Below are positions 1-6,627 of a DNA stretch of 6,627 bases, piece after piece. Within the stretch, counting starts at the first letter, position 1. The number at the start of each line of letters is the position of its first letter. The DNA is from Chryseobacterium gleum (lineage in GTDB: Bacteria; Bacteroidota; Bacteroidia; Flavobacteriales_D; Crocinitomicaceae): NCBI GenBank assembly GCA_945877005.1, contig CAMCQL010000112.1:1-6627 (forward strand), read 5' to 3'. The notes under the pieces were generated by a model. The model was not told the origin of the DNA and ran no database searches. It worked only from the letters and a program-made list of their open reading frames with translations. The position numbers and the translations under genes were made by a program.

Positions 1-318
1 CCCTTAATGGAAGGTGATGAATCTTCTTCTAGTTTGTATGATGTATTGCCTAATGATGGCTTTGATACCCCAGACAATGATTTGGAAAAAGAATCACTCA
101 GAAAAGACATTGAACGTTCTCTTTCTACGCTTACATCTAGAGAGGGTGAGGTGGTAAAATTATATTTTGGACTCAATGGAAAATACCCATTATCATTGGA
201 TGAAATTGGTGTTAAATTCGATCTTACACGAGAAAGAGTGCGCCAAATTAAGGAAAAAGCGATTCGACGTATGAAACATACTTCTCGTAGTAAAATGTTA
301 AAAAGTTATTTAGCTTAA
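1..318 (+). CDS. rpoD: RNA polymerase primary sigma factor, C-terminal fragment
   Basis: This is the last 105 residues of the housekeeping sigma-70 factor, which directs RNA polymerase to most promoters. The frame is open from base 1, so the ATG at base 7 is internal and the true start lies outside the window. The visible part covers the linker after region 3 (GDESSSSLYDVLPND) and all of region 4. Region 4.1 contains LTSREGEVVKLYFGLNG (about residues 44-60 of the fragment). The region 4.2 helix-turn-helix is LSLDEIGVKFDLTRERVRQI (64-83), followed by KEKAIRRMKH. This helix-turn-helix reads the upstream promoter element. The ending HTSRSKMLKSYLA is the form I know from Bacteroidota RpoD, which recognises TAnnTTTG at -7 and TTG at -33 rather than the E. 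coli boxes. The stop TAA is at 316-318, and the gene converges on the lipoprotein gene 17 bases away. An alternative or ECF sigma factor is unlikely given the exact region 4 match. Confidence 0.95.
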   Translation, partial: PLMEGDESSSSLYDVLPNDGFDTPDNDLEKESLRKDIERSLSTLTSREGEVVKLYFGLNGKYPLSLDEIGVKFDLTRERVRQIKEKAIRRMKHTSRSKMLKSYLA

Positions 319-335
319 TTATGGTTAAAACACTA

Positions 336-1751
336 TTATTTAATCAATACACTAAACGTTCCTGTTGCTTTCGATGAAATTCTAAGTTTTTCGGCTTCAG
401 GAACGATAGCTGTAATTTGAAACGTGTTTATTTTTGTCTTTAGTGTTATCTCTTTTGATATTGATCGATTCAATTCCTTTTCGAGTATTATTCGTTGATT
501 TTTCAATTCTTTACCCATATTATAATGCGCCATTTCTCTTATTTTATTGGTGATTAAATCATCAAACAACCATTTAGCACTTTTTAATAATTTATTTTTT
601 GTTGCGATATCAAAAGTTAAATCAGGAAAACTAATTTCTTCTGTTTTAGAATCATATATTGGAGTTCCAACGAAAAAAAGTGATCCTTGTTTATCACCGC
701 TGAAAGCAACTTTAAAACTTAGTTTTTGACCCGAAGCGCCCCAAATTCGTACACTGTCAATAACGAGTTTATTCTTTTTTAATGTTAGTTCTTTTTTATC
801 ACTACTTTTTTTAAGTATCTCATTAAAAGAACTATATAAACCTTTGATGTCTAAATGTATGTTGAATCCATCTGTGCTCTGTGAATTTTCGATTAATGGA
901 AGTGGTTCAACAATTGTTGCTCTTTTTTCAAGTTCAACTTTAGGGAAAGCTTCCAATTGAAGTTGTAATTGAACTTTCGAAGCATTGAATTGGATGTCTG
1001 ATTTACTTATTTTTTTAGGAGATAAATAGAAATATCCCAAACCTCCACCTAAATCAATTGGTTCATTCAATTGTTTCCAAATAGTTTGAGTCTCTTTTTC
1101 TAAAGCAAAACTTTCTATTTTTTGATCTAAATCTTTTGTAACATCCAATAAGGCTTTTTTCATTTCTTTTTCTAAATGAGCGGTAGCATCGTATTTTAAA
1201 AAAGTGACCTCGCATTTGTCTTCCGATGTTACATCATTAATAGTAGTTTGAGATTTTATTTTATAATCTGAAGTGATCGTAAGTGCTGTAGAGGTGGAAA
1301 TTTTTATTTTTCGCATTGGCTCATTCATCCCACAACTTGCAGATACCCTTGGAACAATGCAATTCCCGTTTTCATTCAATAGGTTTGTGCATTTAGGACA
1401 ATAACTAATTTTGATTCCATATTTACCTGACAATTCTAATAAAAGTTTATTAGTGGCATTACCAATTTCTATTGGGTTTCTTTCAAAAATATACGAAACA
1501 CTTACGCCCTCACATTGTTGTTTGTCATCTTTAAATGTAGTTGGGATGTTTTTTTCAGCTGTTTTTAAATAATTATCCAATTGAATTTCAATGGGTAGAG
1601 TGATTAAAGATGGGGGTTGCACATAATTCGTTGTGGCATAACTGATTGTCGGTTCAATCGGTTGTATCGTTTTACAACTTACTAAATTTAAAACTAAAAG
1701 CAGTAAAGTAAATCTACAAAAATTAGTTACGGAGAAAATGGGTATATGCAT
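336..1751 (-). CDS. DUF4403 family lipoprotein
   Basis: This encodes a 471-residue exported lipoprotein of the DUF4403 family, whose function is not known. The frame extends five codons further to a TTG at 1766, but I chose the ATG at 1749-1751. It gives a compact signal peptide with hydrophobic core FTLLLLVLNL and lipobox LVSC, placing the lipidated cysteine at residue 26. Family features include WKQLNEPIDL followed by YFYLSPKKI (about 225-247), VEPLPLI (281-287), the IWGASGQKLSFKVAFSG strand pair (336-352) and GTPIYDSKTEEISFPDL (362-378). The length is usual for the family. Residues after the cysteine (KTIQP) lack the acidic surface-export signal described for Bacteroidota lipoproteins, so I infer a periplasm-facing location. 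The mature chain has six more cysteines (80, 118, 121, 131, 140, 180), four of them in a CPKC-x9-C-x8-C cluster. It is transcribed alone, divergently from tex. No Shine-Dalgarno is visible. Confidence 0.85.
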   Translation of the reverse strand: MHIPIFSVTNFCRFTLLLLVLNLVSCKTIQPIEPTISYATTNYVQPPSLITLPIEIQLDNYLKTAEKNIPTTFKDDKQQCEGVSVSYIFERNPIEIGNATNKLLLELSGKYGIKISYCPKCTNLLNENGNCIVPRVSASCGMNEPMRKIKISTSTALTITSDYKIKSQTTINDVTSEDKCEVTFLKYDATAHLEKEMKKALLDVTKDLDQKIESFALEKETQTIWKQLNEPIDLGGGLGYFYLSPKKISKSDIQFNASKVQLQLQLEAFPKVELEKRATIVEPLPLIENSQSTDGFNIHLDIKGLYSSFNEILKKSSDKKELTLKKNKLVIDSVRIWGASGQKLSFKVAFSGDKQGSLFFVGTPIYDSKTEEISFPDLTFDIATKNKLLKSAKWLFDDLITNKIREMAHYNMGKELKNQRIILEKELNRSISKEITLKTKINTFQITAIVPEAEKLRISSKATGTFSVLIK

Positions 1752-1795
1752 TGGTGAAGTTATCAATTGGAACTTTTTTTTACTAAATTCTGCAT

Positions 1796-1803
1796 CAAAT
1801 ATA
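1796..1803 (-). promoter_or_regulatory. Possible -7 promoter box for the DUF4403 gene
   Basis: Read on the minus strand, this is TATATTTG, an exact match to the Bacteroidota -7 consensus TAnnTTTG. It lies 44 bases upstream of the chosen ATG, which would give a leader of roughly 40 nucleotides. There is no TTG at the expected -33 position, so the call rests on the -7 box and its location only. In AT-rich DNA such an 8-mer can occur by chance. Confidence 0.35.
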
Positions 1804-1822
1804 TAAAATCAATTCCTTGTTA

Positions 1823-1830
1823 TATCTTTA
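1823..1830 (+). promoter_or_regulatory. Possible -7 promoter box for tex
   Basis: TATCTTTA matches seven of the eight positions of TAnnTTTG and lies 99 bases before the tex start codon. The same octamer appears upstream of the asparaginase gene at 4067-4074. No TTG is present about 20 bases upstream, so the -33 element is missing or degenerate. This is a weak call. Confidence 0.25.
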
Positions 1831-1877
1831 CTTTAAAATACTTGGTCTTCGCTGAAGAATTGATTAGATCTTTTTTT

Positions 1878-1892
1878 GTTCGCATGCGCAAC
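1878..1892. repeat. GC-rich near-palindrome in the tex leader
   Basis: GTTCGCATGCGCAAC contains the perfect 8-base palindrome CGCATGCG at 1881-1888. The flanking GTT and AAC are also complementary if one base (C1889) is bulged out. It stands out in AT-rich surroundings and lies 37 bases before the tex ATG, downstream of the possible -7 box. It could be an operator or a small RNA hairpin. The sequence shows the symmetry, but the role is inference. Confidence 0.3.
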
Positions 1893-1929
1893 CTATTTTA
1901 CAACGACCTTTTGATGAAATAAATACAAT

Positions 1930-4050
1930 ATGGATGAAATTAATTTTGTAGTCAAGGAAACTAATTTAGACAAAACGAATATACAGAACACTCTTCAGTT
2001 ATTTAATGAAGGGGCAACTATTCCTTTTATAGCACGTTATCGAAAAGAACGAACAGGAGGGCTAGACGAACTTCAAATTGAACAAATTAGAGAATTTTCA
2101 AAAAAATTTAAAGATGCTATTCAACGACAACAAACCATCATTAAAGCAATCACTGAACAAGGGAAAATCACTGAGGTATTAACTCAAAAAATAATTTCTA
2201 CATTCGATCTAATTACGTTAGAAGATTTGTATCTACCTTATAAAACGAAAAGAGTAACAAGGGCTGAAAAAGCTAAAAAATTAGGTTTAGAACCATTGGC
2301 AAAAATGGTGATGGCTCAAAAAGGCGGTGAGTTTTCTCGAATGGTACAGTCTTTCAATAAGAACGGTGAGTTGACGGAAGAAGATGTCCAACAAGGTGTT
2401 AAAGACATCATTGCAGAATGGATCAATGAACATGAAGTTACTCGCGCTCGATTACGACAATTATTTCAGCGAAAAGCACTCTTAGTAAGTAAAGTTGTAA
2501 AAGGAAAGTCCGAAGAAGGCGAAAAATATAAAGATTACTTTGAATTTTCTGAACTATTATCAAAAGTTCCATCGCATCGATTTTTAGCAATTTTCCGAGG
2601 TGAAAAGGAAGGTATTCTAACCATTAAAGCGCAACCTTTAAAAGAAGATGCCATCAATTTACTGGAAAGTATTTATTTAAAAACAAGTGATTCTTTAGGA
2701 GAATTGGTAAAAGAAGCATGCAAAGAGTCTTACGCCAGATTACTTTCTGTTTCGCTTGAAAATGAAGTTCTTAATGAATTAAAGATAAAATCAGACAAAG
2801 AAGCTATTAAAGTTTTTGCAGTGAATCTTAAGCAATTGTTGTTAGCTTCACCTTTGGGCGCTAAACGCGTACTTGCAATTGACCCTGGATTTAGAACAGG
2901 ATGTAAAGTGGTGTGTTTAGACGAACAAGGAAATTTGTTAAATAACCAAACAATTTACCCTCATCCTCCACAAAACGAACGAGATAAAGCGAGTGCTAAG
3001 ATTTCTCAGTTAGTACAAATGTATAAAATTGAAGCCATAGCCATTGGTGATGCAACTGCAGGTAGAGAAACAGAAAATTTAATTCGTAAAGTGAGATTCG
3101 ATCGCGATGTGGAAGTGTATAGCGTTAGAGAAGACGGAGCTTCAATATATTCTGCAAGTCCAATTGCTCGAAAAGAATTTCCAGATTACGATGTCACTGT
3201 TCGCGGTGCTGTTTCAATTGGTCGACGACTTTTAGATCCACTGTCTGAATTGGTGAAAATTGATCCTAAATCAATTGGTGTTGGACAATACCAACATGAA
3301 GTAAATCAGAATTTACTCAAAGAATCCTTAGATGATGTAGTAGTCTCCGCTGTTAACACAGTAGGGGTAGACGTGAATTTAGCGTCACCCTATCTACTAC
3401 AATATGTGTCAGGTTTAGGTCCGACTTTGGCTGAGAACATCGTAAAACATCGGACTGATTTTGGAACGTTTAAATCGCGTAAAGAATTGATGAAAGTAAA
3501 ATCTTTGGGAGCAAAATCATTTGAACAAGCTGCTGGTTTTTTGCGCATACAAGCTGCGGAATATCCATTGGATAATTCTGCTGTTCATCCTGAATCCTAT
3601 GCTGTTGTTGAAAAAATGGCAAAAAAACTGAAAAGTACATTGCAAGACTTATTGGGAAATAAAGAATTAATAGAACAAATCAATTACGATGATTTTCGAG
3701 AAGTGGATAAATTTACTTTTGATGACATTATTGAAGAATTAAAAAAACCAGGTAGAGATCCTCGAAAAAAAGCCAAAGTCTTTGAATTTGATGCGACTCT
3801 AAAATCAATTGAACAACTCAGAATGGGATTGAAATTACCAGGGATAGTTACAAATGTGACTGATTTTGGTGCCTTTATAAATATTGGAATTAAAGAGAAT
3901 GGTTTAATACATAAATCCCAACTTGCCGATGTTTATGTTGTAAATCCATCCGATTTCATTGCCATACATGAACATTTGATGGTAGAAGTTGTATCTTTAG
4001 ACATCGAACGTAAAAGAATTGGATTAAAAAAAGTATCGAAAACAGTTTAA
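1930..4050 (+). CDS. tex: Tex family transcription accessory protein (S1 RNA-binding)
   Basis: This is a complete 706-residue Tex protein, a cytoplasmic nucleic-acid-binding factor associated with transcription and related to eukaryotic Spt6. The N-terminal helical domain opens with the family signature EGATIPFIARYRKERTGGLD (27-46) and runs to about residue 190. The YqgF/RNase H-like domain begins at VLAIDPGFRTGCKV (314-327) and includes AIGDATAGRE (371-380). The conserved core DVTVRGAVSIGRRLLDPLSE is at 421-440, followed by KIDPKSIGVGQYQHEVNQ (443-460). The helix-hairpin-helix segment contains NTVGVDVNLASPYLLQYVSG (476-495) and GLGPTLAENIVKHR (495-508). YPLDNSAVHPESY (545-557) precedes RDPRKKAKVFEFD (609-621). 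The S1 domain starts at LPGIVTNVTDFGAFINIG (636-653) and ends about five residues before the stop, so there is no long tail as in the 773-785-residue proteobacterial proteins. The start fits the family N-terminus. It is preceded by A-rich DNA without a Shine-Dalgarno. Confidence 0.96.
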   Translation: MDEINFVVKETNLDKTNIQNTLQLFNEGATIPFIARYRKERTGGLDELQIEQIREFSKKFKDAIQRQQTIIKAITEQGKITEVLTQKIISTFDLITLEDLYLPYKTKRVTRAEKAKKLGLEPLAKMVMAQKGGEFSRMVQSFNKNGELTEEDVQQGVKDIIAEWINEHEVTRARLRQLFQRKALLVSKVVKGKSEEGEKYKDYFEFSELLSKVPSHRFLAIFRGEKEGILTIKAQPLKEDAINLLESIYLKTSDSLGELVKEACKESYARLLSVSLENEVLNELKIKSDKEAIKVFAVNLKQLLLASPLGAKRVLAIDPGFRTGCKVVCLDEQGNLLNNQTIYPHPPQNERDKASAKISQLVQMYKIEAIAIGDATAGRETENLIRKVRFDRDVEVYSVREDGASIYSASPIARKEFPDYDVTVRGAVSIGRRLLDPLSELVKIDPKSIGVGQYQHEVNQNLLKESLDDVVVSAVNTVGVDVNLASPYLLQYVSGLGPTLAENIVKHRTDFGTFKSRKELMKVKSLGAKSFEQAAGFLRIQAAEYPLDNSAVHPESYAVVEKMAKKLKSTLQDLLGNKELIEQINYDDFREVDKFTFDDIIEELKKPGRDPRKKAKVFEFDATLKSIEQLRMGLKLPGIVTNVTDFGAFINIGIKENGLIHKSQLADVYVVNPSDFIAIHEHLMVEVVSLDIERKRIGLKKVSKTV

Positions 4051-4066
4051 ATCAAAGTTGTATTTT

Positions 4067-4074
4067 TATCTTTA
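4067..4074 (+). promoter_or_regulatory. Possible -7 promoter box for the asparaginase gene
   Basis: TATCTTTA lies 56 bases upstream of the asparaginase ATG, in the 80-base AT-rich spacer after tex. It is one base off TAnnTTTG and identical to the octamer upstream of tex. The nearest TTG (4058-4060) is too close to serve as a -33 element. If real, it would drive the asparaginase gene and probably the gene behind it. I see no clear terminator for tex in this spacer. Confidence 0.3.
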
Positions 4075-4130
4075 ATTATGAAACATGTAATTCTTTTTCA
4101 ATAAAATAATATAAAATTAAATAATTACAC

Positions 4131-5069
4131 ATGAAATATTCAATTGCCTTGCATGGTGGAGCAGGTACTATTTTACCTCATTTAATGACTCCCGAAAAGG
4201 AAATCTCGTACAAAGAAGGATTAAAAGCTGCCTTGTTAGCTGGAGAACAACTTTTAAAAGAGGGGAAATCTGCTTTGGATGCTGTTGAAGCTACGGTTAA
4301 ATCATTAGAAGATAACCCGTTGTTTAATGCTGGTAAAGGGTCTGTTTTTACTCACAATGGTACCCATGAGATGGATGCGAGCATCATGAATGGTAGCGAC
4401 AAAACTTCTGGTGCTGTCGCTGGAGTGAAAGGTGTTAAAAATCCAATTTCTCTTGCTAGAAAAGTAATGGAACAAACGGAACATGTTTTACTTGCCGGGA
4501 ATGGTGCGCAAGAATTTGCGATTTCAGTAAATGAAAAAATCGAGGATGAAGCATATTTTTTTGATCAGTTTCGTTACGATCAATTACAACAAGCTCTTGA
4601 AACGGACGGTGTGTTTTTAGACCATTCTGACGATAAATTTGAGCAAGGCGAAAAGAAATTTGGCACAGTTGGAGCGGTAGCGATGGACTGCAATGGAAAT
4701 ATTGCTGCTGCAACAAGTACGGGAGGTATGACGAATAAAAAATTTGGTCGTTTAGGTGATAGCCCGATCATTGGTGCGGGTACTTATGCCGATAATGCTA
4801 CTTGTGCAATAAGCTGTACAGGACATGGGGAATTTTTCTTGAGGGCTGTCGTTGCACATGATGTTTCTTGTTTAATGGCTTACAAAGGGTTAAGTTTGGA
4901 GGAAGCAACAAATTATGTTGTGAACGATAAACTTGTTAAATTTGGTGGTGAAGGTGGCTTAGTTGCTGTTGATTCTTTAGGTAATATTCAAATGGTCTTT
5001 AATACAGATGGTATGTACCGAGCTTCAAAATCTTCAACAAGTGATTATTATATAGCAATTTATAAATAG
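4131..5069 (+). CDS. iaaA: Isoaspartyl peptidase / plant-type L-asparaginase
   Basis: This is a complete 312-residue N-terminal-nucleophile hydrolase that removes beta-aspartyl residues from isoaspartyl dipeptides and can hydrolyse L-asparagine. The proenzyme cleaves itself between Gly178 and Thr179 in KKFGTVGAVA, giving an alpha chain of 178 and a beta chain of 134 residues with Thr179 as nucleophile. All the key residues I recall from the E. coli enzyme are present: NAGKGSVFT (66-74), Thr197 in ATSTGGMTNK (194-203), Arg207 and Asp210 in GRLGDSP (206-212), and Thr230-Gly231 in SCTGHGE (228-234). NTDGMYRA near the C-terminus also matches. It begins with MKYSIALHGGAG, with no signal peptide, so it should be cytoplasmic. 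This separates it from the exported glycosylasparaginase forms of the same superfamily. Its stop is 11 bases before the next start, which suggests co-transcription. No Shine-Dalgarno is visible. Confidence 0.95.
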   Translation: MKYSIALHGGAGTILPHLMTPEKEISYKEGLKAALLAGEQLLKEGKSALDAVEATVKSLEDNPLFNAGKGSVFTHNGTHEMDASIMNGSDKTSGAVAGVKGVKNPISLARKVMEQTEHVLLAGNGAQEFAISVNEKIEDEAYFFDQFRYDQLQQALETDGVFLDHSDDKFEQGEKKFGTVGAVAMDCNGNIAAATSTGGMTNKKFGRLGDSPIIGAGTYADNATCAISCTGHGEFFLRAVVAHDVSCLMAYKGLSLEEATNYVVNDKLVKFGGEGGLVAVDSLGNIQMVFNTDGMYRASKSSTSDYYIAIYK

Positions 5070-5080
5070 TTGGTTCTGAA

Positions 5081-6627
5081 ATGCGAATTTATTTAGTAGT
5101 TTGTTTCTTACTCAATTTTTGCTTGTTCTTCGGTCAAGATCATGACGGACATTTGCATTCAAACGAGGGAGCTACTTCTTCAGAATTTCTTCGTAAATTA
5201 AGATACCAAGGTCCAAGTGTTAAAAGTTCTTTTGTTGAAAATAAAGGCCAGTGGCCGAGTGATGTTTTGTTTCGTGCATCTTTTCGAGGCGGAAATTTAT
5301 GGGTGCAAAAAAAGAAATTAGTTTTTCATCTGCAAGATTTTTCTGAATTGCATGCTTCACACATGAATTTTAAAGATTCTAAAGATCAGATAATTACTAA
5401 AAATCATGTTGTCCATATAAATTTTGATCACGCTATTTCTTATTCGCATATTTCAAAAGGTACGCCTTATGAAGATTATCAAAATTATTTTATTGGAAAT
5501 GATACGAGTAAATGGGTAGCTGGTGTTCAATCTTTCTCAGACATTACAATTCATGGTATTTACAAAGGTGTTGATTTAAGATTAGTTCAAGAAGATGAAC
5601 AACTCAAATATGAATACCGTATTTCTCCAGGAACAGACCCTTCTGTGGTTCAATTGTCTATCGCTGGTGCAAAAAAAATCGAATTAGATGAATTAAAACG
5701 TCTAAACATAAGTACCCCATTAGGAACCATCATCGAAGAAAAACCTTATGTTTATCAATTAAATAATGGTGTAAAAAAAGAAGTTAAGTCTGATTTTTTA
5801 GTGCAAAATGAGAAGGTCTCTTTTCAGTTAGGAAATTATGATAAATCTAAGGAATTAATCATCGATCCTGTTTTAATATTTGCAACCTACAACGGTTCGA
5901 AAGCAGATAATTTTGGAATGACTGCTACTTATGGTCACGATGGTTCGGCTTATACAGGTGGTACTGTTTTTGGAATTGGTTATCCAATCCCCGATTCGAG
6001 TGCGTTCGATATTACGACTAATTTTACTACAATTGAAAATATTAATACTGCCAGTGATGTTTTTATTTCTAAATATTCAAAGGATGGAAAAAAAATGCTC
6101 TGGACTTCTTTTTTAGGAGGTGGGAATCCAAGCGCTGGAGCTGAAACCATTCACTCATTAATTTGTGATTCACTGAATAATATTTATGCTTTTGGAGTCA
6201 CATCTAGTCCTGACTTTCCTGTTACTTCGAATGCATTTCAACAACAACATAATGGAGGTTCTGATTTTAATGTAGTTTTTAACGGAGCTTTGTTTGGTTC
6301 TAGAGGAACGGATGTGTTTGTTTCTAAATTGAGTGCTAATGGCCATCAATTATTGGGATCTACGTATGTTGGTGGTAAACAAAATGACGGTGTTAATTAC
6401 AATATAAGTTCTGGTTCTTATGGGTCTGTAGCGGCATATGATTCATTGACATCAAATTATGGAGACCAATTTAGAGGGGAAATAATGATTGATTCCCTAA
6501 ATAACGTAATCGTTGCAACATCAACAAGATCCTCTGATTTCCCAATCATTAATGGTGTTAATTCATCTTTAATTGGAGAGCAAGACGGTGTAATATTTAA
6601 GTTGAAAAATGATTTTTCCTCTTTGTT
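5081..6627 (+). CDS. Secreted SBBP-repeat/DUF7948-like protein, N-terminal part
   Basis: This frame starts at ATG 5081 and has no stop before the window end, giving 515 residues of a longer protein. The N-terminus MRIYLVVCFLLNFCLFFGQD is a signal peptide, probably cut before Gln19. Neither cysteine in it has a proper lipobox. Residues 50-265 resemble the DUF7948 region found in large Bacteroidota exoproteins: SFVENKGQWPSDVLFRA (50-66), GGNLWVQKKKLVFHL (70-84), YFIGNDTSKWVAGVQSF (136-152), IYKGVDLRLVQ (160-170), GTIIEEKPYVYQ (215-226) and LIIDPVLIFATYNGS (259-273). SBBP-type propeller repeats follow from about residue 325. Proteins with this layout usually end with PKD or other repeats and a T9SS sorting domain. 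That part lies outside the window, so T9SS export is inferred. The 11-base gap after the asparaginase gene suggests a shared transcript. The cargo or ligand of the propeller is unknown. Confidence 0.85.
   Translation, partial: MRIYLVVCFLLNFCLFFGQDHDGHLHSNEGATSSEFLRKLRYQGPSVKSSFVENKGQWPSDVLFRASFRGGNLWVQKKKLVFHLQDFSELHASHMNFKDSKDQIITKNHVVHINFDHAISYSHISKGTPYEDYQNYFIGNDTSKWVAGVQSFSDITIHGIYKGVDLRLVQEDEQLKYEYRISPGTDPSVVQLSIAGAKKIELDELKRLNISTPLGTIIEEKPYVYQLNNGVKKEVKSDFLVQNEKVSFQLGNYDKSKELIIDPVLIFATYNGSKADNFGMTATYGHDGSAYTGGTVFGIGYPIPDSSAFDITTNFTTIENINTASDVFISKYSKDGKKMLWTSFLGGGNPSAGAETIHSLICDSLNNIYAFGVTSSPDFPVTSNAFQQQHNGGSDFNVVFNGALFGSRGTDVFVSKLSANGHQLLGSTYVGGKQNDGVNYNISSGSYGSVAAYDSLTSNYGDQFRGEIMIDSLNNVIVATSTRSSDFPIINGVNSSLIGEQDGVIFKLKNDFSSL
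6053..6627 (+). repeat. SBBP-type propeller repeats encoded in the secreted protein
   Basis: Two repeats and the start of a third are visible in the protein. Each opens with a strand like DVFISKYSKDG (326-336), DVFVSKLSANG (411-421) or DGVIFKLKN (502-510). Next come a glycine turn (SFLGGG at 343-348, TYVGG at 428-432), then DSLNNIYAFG (363-372) or DSLNNVIVAT (471-480), and then SPDFP (376-380) or SSDFP (484-488). The openings are 85 and 91 residues apart, longer than simple SBBP units of about 50, because loops are inserted. The repeat is at protein level only, and the DNA copies have diverged. Confidence 0.7.

Noticed and set aside
323..345. Possible terminator hairpin GGTTAA...TTAATC between rpoD and the lipoprotein gene
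   Set aside because: The stem is only six mostly A-T pairs with a G-T mismatch and an 11-base loop, and no T-run follows. It is too weak to call.
547..729. Plus-strand 60-codon frame inside the DUF4403 gene
   Set aside because: It is antisense to a well-supported family gene and has no recognisable protein features, so it is a shadow frame.
1752..1766. Upstream TTG start adding five residues to the DUF4403 protein
   Set aside because: The ATG at 1751 already gives a normal lipoprotein signal peptide. The extension adds ITSP-type residues with no benefit, and no ribosome binding site supports the TTG.
4456..4771. Two minus-strand frames of 86 and 63 codons opposite the asparaginase gene
   Set aside because: They lie antisense to a complete enzyme with all its catalytic residues, and their translations resemble no known family.
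5088..5130. Lipoprotein signal at the N-terminus of the propeller protein (Cys8 or Cys14)
   Set aside because: The residues before these cysteines (LVVC and LNFC) do not give a lipobox with Gly, Ala or Ser at -1. A standard signal peptidase I site near FFG-Q fits better.
5931..6116. Plus-strand 61-codon frame
   Set aside because: It is an alternative frame within the long propeller protein, whose own frame is open throughout and has family motifs.

Overview
The window is AT-rich and looks like a chromosomal fragment of a Bacteroidota bacterium, most likely of the Flavobacteriales. Three things point there. The first is the tail of a primary sigma factor with Bacteroidota-type wording. The second is the general lack of Shine-Dalgarno sequences before the genes. 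The third is a secreted beta-propeller protein of the kind these bacteria export through the type IX secretion system (T9SS). A family-level assignment is not possible from this window alone.

Layout from left to right. Bases 1-318 are the C-terminal end of the housekeeping sigma factor (rpoD), cut off by the window start. It converges, with only 17 bases between the stops, on a minus-strand gene (336-1751) for a DUF4403-family lipoprotein with a cysteine cluster. A 178-base divergent intergenic region (1752-1929) carries weak promoter-like boxes and a GC-rich near-palindrome. Next is a complete tex gene (1930-4050), which encodes the S1-domain RNA-binding transcription accessory protein. An 80-base AT-rich spacer follows, then a complete isoaspartyl peptidase / plant-type L-asparaginase gene (4131-5069). 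Eleven bases later a long reading frame begins (5081) and stays open to the end of the window. It encodes a signal peptide, a DUF7948-like N-terminal region and SBBP-type propeller repeats, so it is the N-terminal part of a large secreted or cell-surface protein.

The genes do not form one obvious pathway. RpoD and Tex are both transcription factors of the core genome. The peptidase deals with beta-aspartyl peptides in the cytoplasm and may be co-transcribed with the surface protein because of the tight spacing. I see no tRNA, rRNA, CRISPR array, transposase, integrase or other sign of a mobile element. I found no convincing new system. The points most worth a second look are the cysteine cluster in the DUF4403 lipoprotein, the truncated propeller protein with its irregular blades, and the boxes upstream of tex and the asparaginase gene.
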